Shown here in pieces: positions 1 to 35,198 of a stretch of DNA of 64,000 bases. Within the stretch, counting starts at the first letter, position 1; each line of letters opens with the position of its first letter. The stretch is from Paralvinella palmiformis (taxonomy: Eukaryota > Annelida > Polychaeta > Terebellida > Alvinellidae). Location: assembly GCA_025642065.1 (NCBI GenBank), contig JAODUP010000012.1:1004001-1068000 (forward strand), written 5' to 3'. The notes under the pieces are model-generated. The model made no database searches. It saw nothing but the letters and a program-made list of their open reading frames with translations, and was not told the origin of the DNA. The position numbers and the translations under genes were made by a program.

Positions 1-2894
1 CAGAGTCAGCAGATTAAGAGGAGTCTATATGGACATGATAAAGATTATGTTACTGAAACAGAAGGAGGCATAATCACAGCAAGCAACATCTAGGGGCATT
101 GTGGCATCTGTACATGTGGCATCAATTCAAAGTCTCCTATTGATCAATTCCCAGAAGCCTCTGCAATAGAATTCCTTTGAATAATGTACACTCTGTATGT
201 AATGAGTGGGACCTGCAATTTCCACAGAAGGACAAGGACAGACCGGATGTACTGCTAGTCACAACCATGCATCAGTACTACCTCACTCATACTGTTACAG
301 GCTTCTAGTGGCAGCTTTATTAAGAATATAATATCAGATGATGTAATTGGAGATTTCAGTTAGACTCATTGGGAGGTTTAAGGTTTAGTAAGTGTCTGAG
401 AAGTCACACATAAACACTGTTTGAAGTCTCTCGGGATGTAGAGGATGTAGATTTGGAGCTTTGTTTTTGAGTGTCTCCACAGTAATAGTGCACCAGGGCA
501 TGGTTTAGAGCGGCCATAAACGTGTTTTGGGCACAGCATGTACCATAAACTGCCCTAAAGTGGTAAAACAGCCTTAAAGATATCGCTGTCCAAAACAAAA
601 CAACAGAAGATCTCATTATTATTTTTTTAAACATGTACATTGTATATATTAAATCGAACTACAAACAAAACTTTTTGTACAAAAATGACAGGATGTCTTG
701 AGACAATTTACCACTCCAAGTCCTTGATTCCATGCAGCCTGCTGTAACAAAAGATAAGCTTGCTTGCTTTTTGGACACCGAATCACATGAAAGACACCTG
801 GCCAACCTTTTGCCATCCTTTGTTCCCAAACATCATCTTGGGGTCTACCACCTTTGTTGGCCATGATTGCAAAACCAAACGAATTATTGCTATACACAAG
901 TCACCATCATCTACCCTTTTGTAATGAATGTATCAAGTTTCTACACAAAATAAAATGTTTGATTATTAGTGTGCAGGGGGAAGCTTTACTTTAGTAGACT
1001 TCAAAAGCACACTTCTAATAGGTGTAAAGGCAATTGAGTTTATTTTAAAACCAATTTAAAAGTAAATTGCTGTATGCCTGTTTCTCACACCGCTAGCAGG
1101 CTTAATAATTGATAATAAGATAATTATAAAACTATACTTTTGTTATACCTAATGGCTAAATATGTTAGAGGCCTTTCTAATTCTATGCCTTAAACTTGTT
1201 TCTTACATATTTAGCACATATGTAACAATTGAGAAGAGAATTATTAATACTTATGTCATACTTTAGGGCATGTTTAATACAATACTTTTATTGGTTTCTT
1301 TACGAAATATGTTTACGGGATTTTCTATGCCTTAAACCGTTTTCAGCAGGGCAGTTTTTACCAGATTTTTGTGAGTGCCATAGATGTAAATTTCAAGATT
1401 TAATGATGCTCCACAAGGTCTTACTTTTTAAATGTTTTTGGTGACCAAATGTAACCACCAGTGAATGTTTTCATGAGTAACAATTTTATGCTACTTAATG
1501 CTCAGACATAAACCATAGTATTCTTGATATTCATATCTCATGAGACCAAGGTTGGAGAAATCATAATCAAGTACATGATTTCAAGTAATTGTAATTTCCA
1601 GATGCAATGTAATCATATACATTGTAAATGTAATCATAATCAACAATTACTTTCACTATTACACAAGATTATTTACCATGTTATATCATGCCAGATATAT
1701 GGTTTGGTATGTAAGGCAAAAGATAACAATAGAACTGATTTACCCATTGTTTGTTTGTTTTTCGGGGAAAATCCCCAGGCTGTCGCTTATTCGGTACAGC
1801 CTCTATGTTTGAGTGGCTGAGAAACATCCTCCCCCACCACTCACAGGGGAGCAGTACGGAAAGATGGAGCAGAAATTTTACCTATTGATGGACTGCTGTC
1901 ATATTTATACACATGATGATTTGTCAGTTTATTTCTTCTTATGAACATGAAAGGAAAATGTGTCAAAACACTGCTTCAGATGTTGCAACTATTATAAGTC
2001 ATATAAACAGGCATTTCAGATTAACTGGTGTTGTTTCCACATGGTTAAGCCCAACCTAGTCACAAAGCCAGCAATCGTGCATGGTTTCTTTGTGACACTG
2101 TCATTTTAACTACAGCTGCAAATGACCCTGATTGGCCAGCAGTCGGATGACATGTGCCAATTAATTAATACATGCATTAGTGACCATAAACAATCGATCA
2201 ACAAACATGGCCATAAGACGGAGATCAAAGGTGGAAGTACAGAGTTGGCTGAGTTATAGAAGAAAAATTTAATTTAAAACAGAGCAATAATGTAAGACTG
2301 AAAAGTTGTCCATTTACAGAGGTGGTTAAGTTACAGTTGAGGGTTTGACTATATTCTAATTATCCTATTTATTATATAGACTTTACCTGGCTATAGTCAC
2401 GCCACATATGATGCATTTCATTACTAAATATATATTCAAAAAATTCCAGTGATATTGTTTGCACTAATCTCAGTTTGTACTAATCTCAGTTATCTCTATA
2501 AATACCTGTGCATTCATGGCAAATGCATTACTTGCTCCATGGTGAAAATTGATCTCAGAAATAGTAAAACAAATTAACATCGTACAATGGCATCAAAGTC
2601 TCTTATACATTCTCATTTCAAGAACATACCAGAAAGTGCATCTGGTTCTTACAAAGCAACATGTAAACATGGCAGCATATTTATATCGGTATTATACATG
2701 TAACTGAGTAAATATTAATGAAGAATCACATTCATGTTTGTGTTATATGAATTGTAAACATGATTACAGTGTAATTGATTACATTCAGAATTAATATAAT
2801 TATAATCATAATATTCTCAAGTAATCGTAATCGATTACCTAGGTCCTGTAATCGCCCCAACCCTGATTGAGACACAGAATATATTTCTCTTTAC
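1..2894. other. Non-coding, probable THOC6 intron or flank
   Basis: I see no exon that passes splice-site and frame tests here. The sequence is AT-rich with no long microsatellite. The only protein-like hint is the BED-finger-like start at 649-897 (separate entry). Confidence 0.5.
649..897 (-). pseudogene. Possible BED-finger/hAT-like transposase start, decayed
   Basis: On the minus strand an ATG near 865 opens with MANKGGRPQDDVWEQ, which resembles the GRPxDxVWE(H/Q)F entry into a BED-type zinc finger of hAT transposases or ZBED proteins. The expected CxxC...H pattern does not follow in frame: the sequence continues with a short Trp/Lys-rich stretch and two Cys near its end, then stops. Upstream of the ATG the frame has only a few codons. 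Best read as a mobile-element remnant; a chance match is possible. Confidence 0.3.
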
Positions 2895-3016
2895 CTAAAT
2901 ATAGCAATGTGTCCAAAATTTGTTCCAGCTGCTAAGTATTTACCACATGGAGAATAACACTGGCAAAAGACTGTGTTATGCAGTCTTTGTCTGTAGGTCT
3001 GATCGTCTTCACCTGG
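2895..3016 (-). CDS. THOC6: THO complex subunit 6 (THOC6), one internal exon
   Basis: Single 122-nt exon of a WD-repeat protein of the THO/TREX complex, which couples transcription to mRNA export in the nucleus. Read on the minus strand, it is bounded by a pyrimidine-rich TATACAG acceptor (3017-3019) and a GTAAAG donor (2889-2894). The open frame begins [19 protein letters not shown] and contains [19 protein letters not shown], which closely matches the first WD blade of animal THOC6 (SPCGKFLAAG...GQIAIF). The other two frames have early stops. The exon starts at phase 0 and leaves two bases (AG). Downstream exons (a second blade with an AHDGPVYS-like segment is expected) were not found between 1 and 2894 and probably lie off the left edge. 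The short first exon to the right was not identified. The gene points away from the SRRM gene. Confidence 0.82.
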
Positions 3017-3114
3017 CTGTATAAAAAAATAGAGAATGAAATAGATGTCCAGTAATGTAAAACTACTAAATTTATGTAGCTAACATTTATTATTACAACT
3101 AACTGGCTGATTAG

Positions 3115-3120
<6 letters not shown>

Positions 3121-3163
<43 letters not shown>
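3121..3163. repeat. (TA)n microsatellite
   Basis: About 21 uninterrupted TA units inside the presumed THOC6 intron. Confidence 0.95.
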
Positions 3164-3165
<2 letters not shown>

Positions 3166-4689
3166 GCATGAACACAAATTATTTTGCAGACCATTTGTTA
3201 TTATTTCACATCACATGTATAATCTGAAAACTTTCTAAATGAAAAATGGACTTAGTGTGCATTATAAGAACAAAACAAATAATTCATTTGTTTATGTAGC
3301 AACCTTTTTCAAAATCAATCTTAAATAAAGAATTTGTCTATTATATTTCTTTGCTTTTTATTATATAACAAATAGATTTATTTGCTGTTATGGAACAAGA
3401 TTATTATGTTGTTATATCAAATGAAAACAAGGCAGTATGTTACTTTAATATAAATTATAATAACTGATTAATATTTAGATTCTACATAATGTGATTCACA
3501 AATGAGTTGCTAAGCATGTAGAGCAGACAATTCATTTCCACAATTGGAATTGATTATAATAGGATTGCAATTGGGAAATTTTGAATTGGAATTGATGTTT
3601 CCTACAAAACAATTAAATTCACAAATTAATTTACCATTTTTACAATGTTAACACTTACATGTGGTGTTACCAATATACTGTAACCAAAGTGATCCAGAAC
3701 TTTGGTTGCTTTTATATATATATATATCAGATATGCACACTGACTGTGGCACCCCACATGAGCATTTAACCAATTAAAAAGGTCTAGATACACTGGGCTC
3801 TGCCCACAACACTGTGACATCACCACATAGTATACCTGTAATCTATATAGACATATTGCTATTGAGGAATTTACCCCTGTTCAATGTTTAGAATAGGCAA
3901 ACAAAATTAAATCCACAAATTAATTTACCATTTAATTCTGAAATATTTCTTCCATGACAATCCTACTTAAAATATAAACTACTCGGGAGTACCTACTCAT
4001 GGTAAAAAGTATTAGGCAAAAGGTTGGAATTTAATTGATAAATTTTATGTAGAATTGGCCAAATGGAAATGAGTGGAATTGGAACTGACAAAATGGAATT
4101 GACCCCATGTCTGATGTAGAGATTAGCTGGTTGGTAGATGAAATTTAACAGTGTGTAAGATTAATTAATCTGCACAATGTTGATAAGAACATAAGTGTAC
4201 AGATAAACAAGATGTGACTGTGTGTCTAGTGTAAGGTATTATAGAAAGTTAACAAATAAAACATAATTAAGTGCAACATAATTAAAATATAAAACTGGTG
4301 ACAAAATCTATACCAGAACTGTCAATATTTTACTACGTATCAATTGGAGTAATATATTTAAGTATGTTATCACATATCAAAAGATTGAAAAGCTATGCCA
4401 ATTATTTGTCACTTTGGTTTGAAGGAGTTCAAACATATTTTTCAATGAAGTAATTGCATAGCTGAGCATCAGAACCTTGATAGCAGCGAGCATTTGACTA
4501 GTCATTTGTCTCAAAGTCAAACACAATATGATAGATGGTCTACTCATAGTCAATACTTTACTTAGGTTTACTTAGGTAGATACTGGATGTAAGTTGTTAG
4601 TCCTATGTGTCCAGATCCTCATCTAATTTAGAGCAGATATTTAGGTGTGTTTGTTCATAATTGGCTTTGTGACACAATCTCAGAGCTGC

Positions 4690-5158
4690 CTCATAATTAA
4701 AAAAACAAGTTCCTGATCCCTCCAGTGTTTATTTAGTCTCCTCTCAAAAGATTGTAGTGGCGCCTCTGTGGTCTAGCAGTAGTGTGTTGGACCACAGATC
4801 ACTACCCGCTGTGTTCGAATCTGAGTGTGAGCATATCTGAAATTTTTTCATCTCTGACTTCGCTTCATTACCCTTCGAGGTCACTCAGCCCAATTAGCCT
4901 AACTTTGTGCACAAGTCGCTGTAAAACACCAATCATTATCTCAAAAGATTGTATAATAGGAGCCTCCAATGCTTTATCATGCAAGCTGTCCCAAGAACAT
5001 GTTATCCTTTCTCTAAAGGAGTGTTGTCTAAAGTAGTGTTCTGCTGTAAATACAGCTGGCATCACTTGCTCATCATATGTCCCAGAGACCATCTTAAACA
5101 TCTCACTCATTTCGCCTCTTAGGCTAGGGAAGGTGGTAATTGGATAGTCTTGTAATAA
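4690..5158 (-). mobile_element. CR1-like LINE, 3' end of ORF2, split by a SINE
   Basis: Minus-strand translation from about 5158 gives SLRGEMSEMFKMVSGTYDE and then WDSLHDKALEAPIIQSFE, the usual C-terminal region of CR1/jockey-type ORF2 proteins (RRxRGDMIEVFKI...WNSLP...SVNSFKNRLDKHW). The frame breaks at 4953 where a SINE interrupts it. If the SINE and one copy of its target duplication are skipped, the frame resumes at 4756 as RRLNKHWRDQEL, the expected end of ORF2. Endonuclease and catalytic RT segments are absent, so this is a 5'-truncated dead copy. Confidence 0.75.
4757..4938 (+). mobile_element. tRNA-derived SINE (copy 1, intact)
   Basis: The head begins GTGGCGCCTCTGTGG. Pol III box A TGGTCTAGCAG (4769-4779) fits TRGYNNANNNG, and box B GTTCGAATC (4813-4821) fits GWTCRANNC. 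The body (ATATCTGA..., CTTCGCTTCATTACC..., GTGCACAA..GTCGCTGTAAAAC) is shared with six other copies in the window. A perfect 15-bp target-site duplication, TCTCAAAAGATTGTA, lies at 4742-4756 and 4939-4953. It is inserted in the LINE ORF2 remnant. Confidence 0.9.
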
Positions 5159-5795
5159 CTAAGAAGAAAATATATAGTTTAATGGGGCTATCTTTTATAA
5201 TTGTTGAGTAATCGGCTAAAATATACCCTAAATATCGCCACTTATTTGACAGGTCACAAGTCTAATTCCAGAAATATACCATTGCCAGAGGGGAAGGTTA
5301 TGAATGTCATAAATCACCAAATAATTGTACCACTGACCTGTTTTCATCATTTGTGTAATGAAATATTTATGTGTAACACATAAAAAGAAAGAAATATGTA
5401 TCAAGTTATTATATTTTTCTGAAATAAGGCTGCAAAATTGGCCCAAACACCAATCAGCAAGTTTGGACTTATTTCAGGGCGGTCCAAAGTGAGAAATGGT
5501 GAAATTTTCAAATTAGTCGTAGAACATCCATTTTTGTTTCATTAGATAGGTCTTGAAGAGACTAATAAGTAAATAAATAATTTGACATGGTTTTCTTACA
5601 TTATTTAGTAAATATATACCTCAATAGGGTAGAAAATAACCACTGTAAGGTCCAATGCATATATTCTTAATACACAGACAGAAAAAACAATTAAAATCGA
5701 CATACAATGAAAAAGAAGTTCAGGTGTTGTGCTGTTATATATTTTATAAAGAAATTAACCACAATACAATATGTTTTATGATTAGATATAGTTTT

Positions 5796-5838
5796 ATATT
5801 ATATATATATATATATATTAATATATTATATATATCAT
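5796..5838. repeat. TA-rich microsatellite
   Basis: Imperfect TA run broken by short TTAA segments. Confidence 0.85.
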
Positions 5839-7429
5839 ATTATATGCATGTAAATCATATTACGGTGACAAATGTGATGAATTATTTTTCAAGCGAGATG
5901 GACATATCCAATGGAAAAGATGAAGTTGCATTGATGCAATTTTAATGTTGGACATAATCCATGCTCTCATTATATCATGCATCAATTGTTTTATGTACAT
6001 CTAACAAATTGAAATGCAAATAATCACGAACACAATGCAACTTTATCAAAAAAAATTGCCTTTCGTGTTTTATCTTAGGCCAGCAAACTTGAACCAAGCA
6101 ACTTTTTTTAAACAGATGTTTAATTCTCTAGTACATCTTAAATATTCACAATGTGCCTGAAATATAGTCAAATATAATATCTATGCATATTATTATGCAT
6201 ATATCACACATAAAAGATGATGGATAGGCTAAACTGGGCAGAGATTTGATCGGACTGTATAACAACCTAAACTTGTTGATCTGACACTGCGAGAATCTAC
6301 GAGATTTGACGCTCGAGGACCATTAAATAGAAAACATTCTCAGCTTTATCACTGTAGTGGTCCCTTGTCTAGCTCAATTATTAATAGATGTATTATTGCG
6401 CTTTAGATTTAAAAGTGATCGCAGACTAGGTTAGTTTTATATTTTTATAGGGAAACCAGCATATTTTAAAAAAGTGGAATATTGGCAACAACATGGCTAG
6501 CTTTGTTTGTTAATAGGTATTGCCAAGGCGGTGCGCAAAGAGGGTAAACGGATCGTTTGCGCTTCGTTTCTGGCCCATTTTTTACATCTCATCATTTAAC
6601 AATTATATCCCCAGTTTCAAAAATTAGATATGGGGATAAAGCTATATGCACTCTGTTTAACTGTTTAATTTATAATGATGGTGATTACGTGAAATATTAA
6701 GGCAATCACAAGCAAAACAAAAATGACTTTCATTTCATGCGTCATTTTCCTTAAGCCCATTTAAAAGCACTTGTCAAATAATATTCACGACGTAACCACG
6801 CCCCTACTTAGGCTCTTAGATCACTACACCAAGGCAAGGTTGGTAGATTTAATTTTATCAATCATGGTCATTTAGAGTTAGACCTAGTCCTAGAACTAAG
6901 AACCAGCTTAGTTGTAGAGACTATATCATCTAGTCCTAGATGACTTGAATCTAGACAGTAGTAGAACTTCTAGAAGATATACATTATAGTCAGTATAGAG
7001 CTCTCCCTAGACCCTAGGCTTGCTAAGTTGTTTAGATCTAGATCTAGTTGTAATGTAACATGTTACTGTTAGGCTTGTAAAATACAAATTCTCCCTTTTA
7101 TCGCTCATAATTTGTTCACTTAATTTAGAATGTAGCAGTCTATCATCATACTCTGGCTTATGTCCTATTTTTTATATATTAAAGTGTTGTGGATATAAAT
7201 CATATACCCCATAACTAATATTATGTATCTAAATTTGTACATACGAGCCACAAATCTGCCATTTCAACCGGCGAGACTCCACTAACGTTATTCAGCCAAA
7301 TAAATTTTCACTAAAAATACTCCCTCTCAAGGTGGGCAAACAAATTATACCGAATATAGAGACTACGCCTGTTGATTTATTCCGGTCTTAAATAATACAT
7401 GATTATAATTTCTTGACGGTCATGGTAGA

Positions 7430-9740
7430 TTGTATCTCTGCTTAAACCAAAACTTGTCCAATCTTGATTTAAATGCGTTCAAAGACGGGCTATAGATAAC
7501 TTCGACGGTGAGCGAATTCTAGTCGTTTACCACTCTCTGACTGAAGACAGACCGACAGAGACCTAGTCTTAAACTTCTGGTCATGGCCTCTAATGTTGGA
7601 CTCTGTATTCATACTGGATAAAGTACTAGGATTTACTCTATCGATGTCATTCACTATTTTGAATACCTGTAACATGTCCCCTCTTCTCCTGCGATACTCC
7701 AAAGGTGGTAGTGATAATGCTATTAGCAGGTCTACATATGAGAGATCTACATATATAAGAGTCTCCGTAGATCTGGTATCAACTTTTGATATCGACTTTA
7801 TTCCATGGGAATCTAGGGTGCCTGATGGAATTGCCATATTCCAGATGCGGACGGACCATCGTTGCGAACAGTCGAGAGAGTGTCACCTCATCGAGGCACG
7901 TGAAAGTGGTCCTCACCAGTCCAAGCATGCGATATGCCTTGTTGACTGCCTTTGCAACATGCTGGTGGAACTTGAGTTCCTCGTCAATGAACACTCCAAG
8001 ATATTTCTAGTTTGTCGTCATTTCTAACATTGTTACACCCATCTGGTACTTCAGTCTTTCATTTTCGTTGCCTAGGTGAAGACATTACATTTTGACTCAT
8101 TAATACCTACCATTTCTGTGACCATTCCATCAGGCTACCCAAGTCCTGTTGTAGGTTAGCTTTGTCCTCCGAAATAATTTGGTGTCATCAGCATTTCTTA
8201 CTGAATTCTCACCACATTCGGGAGGTCATTGATGAAAATGACAAAGATAATTGGTTGCAGGACACTACCCTGCGGGATTCCACTGAGTATAATCGCTAAA
8301 GATGAAAGATTACTATTAACCACAACTCGCTGTTACCGGCCTGACAAGAAATCGCGTATCAAGTAGATTTTCAGTTTCCTGATCAGTCTCTGATGAAGGA
8401 CGGTGTCAAATGCCTTGCGGAAATCTAGGCAGATGACATCGAGTGGAGTACCGCTGTCTAATATTTCGAACCATAGCTCCAGCGTGACCAGTATAGTAGG
8501 GCCAAAACACGAGCGGCCTGTAACAACCTCATCTTGTGCGTCACCAAAAGATTGTGTTACCTCAAATGATCTACCAAACTGTCCCTGGTTATGGATTCCA
8601 TCACCTTTCCTATTATACTGGTGTAAGACTTACAGGTCTATAGTTACCTGGAATTACCTTTGATCCTTTTTTGTGGATCGGAGTCACGTGAGCTCTCTTT
8701 TATGTTTCAGATAGGCAGCCTTCACCATACGATTTCTGGAATATAATGCTCAGCGGAAACTTTATGGACTGGGACAACTCGCTCAAAACTGTAGGTTGTA
8801 GCCCATCAGGACCAGCCTATTTCGTTGTTTTCAGTTTCCTCAGTTTCTTCTCAATCTGCTCGATGATAAAGGTTATTGAGGCTGCAGCCAGCCAAAGGTA
8901 TTTATGTCCAATATCTGGGATGTTATCTAAGTCATACTGGGTGAACACACTTGCAAAATACTGGCTAGGAGATCTGCTTTTTCACTATCATCACTTATGA
9001 GGTCAACCTGCCTCAAGGTCACACAGTCTGCTCCTATTTTTCAGCTTTGACTTGCAGTATCTCCAAAATGTCTTCGCGTTATGTTTCAGGTTTGGTGCCA
9101 GATTGTGTTCAAAATCTCTACACGAATTTCTCATCGTCATTTTTCTCATTTGTAGATCTGATTAATCTAAGGGGCTACCTGATGTCTTGTACTTCTTCCA
9201 CGTTCTCTGTTTCTGTCTATACTTGGCTGTTCATTCCTTTGCCAACCAGATCTTACGTCTTTTCTGGTTCTTGGGGACAGATTTTGGGATACAGCTGTTC
9301 ATTTGTTCTAGAATGCTGGCGAAACACGCTCATGCCTTTCCACTGATTTGTTCTGTAAGTCTAATAGTTAGTCAGTTTAGGCTACAACTCATAACTGTGT
9401 CATCGTACAATCCAGCATTGTACTCTAAATTGCTGATGGGTTAGGATCAAGTCTAGAACATGAGGATTCTGCTCATGTCGGTATCTAGTGGGTTGTGATA
9501 CATGCTGGTGTAGGTAAGTACCTCTCACTGTGCCGATATATAACTGGCTGCAGTGATTTCCTCTCAGTGGTGTTTGTTGTCCAGTCAATATTTGGTTGAT
9601 TAAAATCACCCATGATGAGTGCCTCAGTGTTACTTCTGCTCGTCATCAGCTTTAATGTGGTGTGCAGATTAGCGTCATTTTCTGAAGAACAATCCACCAC
9701 CATTTTACTGTTAGCACTAATCTTCATATTCAGCCATATA
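7430..9740 (-). mobile_element. CR1-like non-LTR retrotransposon, degenerate
   Basis: About 2.3 kb read on the minus strand. Near 9560-9620 lies MGDFNQPNIDW, the AP-endonuclease GDFN motif. Near 8590-8690 lies IHKKGSKVIPGNYRPVSLT (RT finger region). Near 8215-8290 lies SGIPQGSVLQPIIFVIFIND (RT motif 4, with LQP for the usual LGP). At 8182-8197 is NADDTKLF, where the catalytic (F/Y)ADD box has Asn in the first position. Near 7780-7995 lies the thumb (ELKFHQHVAKAVNKAYRMLG, RPHLEYGN), and at 7440-7500 the C-terminus (SLNAFKSRLDKFWF). Frames shift several times, so no protein is made. The N-terminal endonuclease part is missing. Confidence 0.85.
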
Positions 9741-9904
9741 CTTTCGCTTAGTACAATTAATTTTCAGGAATGTGTTTAAAGGATAAAAAATATATTTATT
9801 TAGCACACAAAATATAAAAAAAGATCGATAAATGTTATATACAATAAGGACATTTTGCGCAAAGAAACATACATGCATGCAATTTCAATGTGTCGCATAT
9901 AGGG

Positions 9905-9929
9905 TTATATATATATATATATATATATA

Positions 9930-9977
<48 letters not shown>
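9905..9977. repeat. (TA)n microsatellite
   Basis: TA run of about 70 bp with one short ATAAATAA interruption. Confidence 0.95.
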
Positions 9978-9980
<3 letters not shown>

Positions 9981-10910
9981 TATATCTTTATATTTTGAAA
10001 TTTGAGCCTCTACAAATTTTACATTAAACAATTAAGGACATACATGTATATATTAAAGATACATGCAGTCATTATAGTATTCATGAAATAATTAAATAAC
10101 AGGTAAATATTGCTGGCCCTCTGAGATTGCTGTTAATGCGAGGTAATTTTTATTTCAAACAGTTTCGTAATGTTAAAAAAGACACAAATGCTTTGGAAAA
10201 TGTCCTAATCTTGTCATAAATATGAAAATGCAGAATTAAAAACATATTTTCAAATTGTTTTGGTAAAATGTTGTCAAACATTTTAAGCCATATTATTTTC
10301 ATGACGAAAAAGATAGTTTGCTTAAGAAATATTAAGTAGCATTAAAAAAATATTACTTTAAATTAATTGTCATAATACTGTTTTCATTGCGTGCTATTGT
10401 TGTGTTATATAATAATGTTATAATAATGTTATGATCAGCATATACAAATTAAACACAAAGAACAATACAAAGTGTGTTTGTGCGCGCGCGAATATATATA
10501 TGAGTAGACCAGACACATGCTTAGGTATACGCATACATCTATCAATGTGTGGAAGTATGGAACATTTAGTTTTTAGATTAATTTATGTATAGTTGTATTT
10601 GTATTTAGATTTATGGAGGTAGGTCTCGAAGGATGTTTAGATATGTTGATGCTCTGTGCCTGTTGCCTCTTTATGTGTACCCTAAAACACACACACACAC
10701 ACACGCACACACATACATACTATAGGTACAATAATAATAGCAAAGATGCCAACGATGACGATAATATATACTATAACTACTAGAACAACAACAACTACTA
10801 ATACTATATACAACAATAATATTATTAATATTGATAATAATAAGACTAATGTAGCTTTAGCAATTAAAACACCATTTTAAGCAGAAACCATTCAATAAAC
10901 TGCTATAGAG

Positions 10911-10911
<1 letters not shown>

Positions 10912-10999
<88 letters not shown>
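10912..10999. repeat. Compound (TA)n(GA)n microsatellite
   Basis: About 52 bp of TA passing directly into about 34 bp of GA. Confidence 0.95.
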
Positions 11000-11003
<4 letters not shown>

Positions 11004-11208
11004 AATATTTTATAGAACACCGTCAAAACCATTCAAAACACAATGCAGTGGAATTACATAAGGATGTGCGTGTGTGTGTGTGCGTGCGTGTGTGTATATT
11101 TTATGTGTTATAGCTATTTTTCCCAATTTTCACATTGTATCATGTGTATGCAATGTATATTTCCGAATTAAAGATATATTATTAATATACATATTTCATT
11201 AATCAGCT

Positions 11209-11329
<121 letters not shown>

Positions 11330-13000
11330 TGCATTTCCAAGTGATTACTGGTTATTACTTCAAAATTGATCACGCATGTTAATAATTATCTATTAATTAC
11401 CAGCGCATGTGTTTATGTGCGTATTTGAATGAACTCCCCTTTGACATTGTAAGAGACGCAGTTCTAATTCCAGGACAGAGTATTTATTATTATACCTGTT
11501 TTGGATCCCTGTATATTTATGGTATTTTGAATAACCTAAATAGTCAATTTGTATAATACGAAATCTGACAGCTTTCTAAAAGTCATTTGTTACCAAGAAA
11601 ATATAAGGGTAATTTTGTATTTACCTGCTACAAGTGAGCAAAAACTGTGCTGGAATCTCTTAGGACATAAAGATTGTAATTTTCTGTATAAAATTATACA
11701 TTACCAAATAGTAAATTTTGTTGCCATTTTTTTGCCTGTTTCGACGATTTGTGTTGTAACAATAGGCGTCTATTGATGATAAATCTTACAGGAGGCTTGA
11801 GGTTTAAGCTGGTCGTGATTGTACGTTTTTATACGAAAATTTGTTGGCGTGCGTAAAAATAAAGGTTTATAATCCCCTAGTCCGATCTAGTTATGGTTCG
11901 TATTTCTGTATATGTTTAAAGTTTGTTATAAATTAGATATTGATAGCTGATATAGATCTACATAGTACATTTCAACTCAGTGAATCACTGGATGATTGAC
12001 ATTTTCGGATTTTGACGATTTACATCTCGTCTTAATCAGTTAATGAGTAAATCACATTTTGACGATCTGCACACCTAAATTGTAATGATAATGTATATTT
12101 AATAATCGCCCTTACTAGCAGGAGCCATTCAAAGGCGCTGTACAAATAATATGTAATATAATAATACCCCAATTCGGCAATTGCCCAAATAATATGTCTG
12201 AAAAAAAACCTAGTCTATAACTGTAAGTTTAAGTATAAGAGAATTAAAATATAATTACACATAGGTTTTAATGTTGGAACTGTCTACATGTATGTGAGCC
12301 GTACTTTAGACCCAAAGTCTAAACGTACATGAGGATGAGTGCGCATTTGTTTTTGTGCGACGTTGCTAGTTTAGGTGAACAATATAAAGATTCTGTCAAA
12401 ACCAGTGCCATTGCACAGATAGTGTTTTTGCATAAATGGTGTCTAAATATAAACTGTAACAAGGACAAATCTGCAGACTGAGAGATACTAGTAGGTTACA
12501 TGTAAAATATTGCCATCATACTGATAGACTGAATTGCTAATTCTAGAGATTTATGATATGTCTGGCACTTGCCATATTTTCTTAGAGACATAATAGTTTG
12601 ATACATATTTTAAACTTGACTTTTAGGTGTTATTCCTCAAAGGAATCCATTAAAAATATAAATACACAGGGGGATATATATTTGACAGAATTGTTTTATA
12701 AAATATTTAGTACATAATAGTTTACAAAGTTTACAGACATCTAAGAGATAAAAATAAAAGTTCAATAATAATTTTGAGAAGTTATTGCTGTAATGATTCT
12801 AATTCATAGTTAATAAAATAACTGGATTTACCTTTATAAATGTTGTAGGTATGGTAACTCTTAATAAAGAAATTAACCAATTGATTGAATTATTATAATG
12901 AGTATTCATTTTTATTAATCATTTTATGATACTGGAACAAAGTCAATCTGTAACGATTTTATCTTTCAGATTACAAGTTTGATCCTGTGACACATTCAAG

Positions 13001-35198
<22,198 letters not shown>

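Noticed and set aside
404..640. 78-codon minus-strand frame
   Set aside because: No motif, no splice support, and composition no different from the surrounding AT-rich DNA.
4757..4830. tRNA gene at the SINE heads
   Set aside because: Box A and box B are good, but the acceptor and anticodon stems do not form and the sequence repeats with a common body and target duplications, so these are SINEs.
6796..6852. Minus-strand ATG with a possible GTGTAG donor considered as THOC6 exon 1
   Set aside because: Phase would fit the exon at 2895-3016, but the peptide has no resemblance to THOC6 and the donor is weak.
7593..8027. 144-codon plus-strand open frame
   Set aside because: It is the shadow of the LINE ORF2 on the opposite strand, where the reverse-transcriptase thumb motifs are read.
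10484..10500. Alternating TGCGCGCGCG tract as a Z-DNA site
   Set aside because: Very short, and ordinary among the many simple repeats here.
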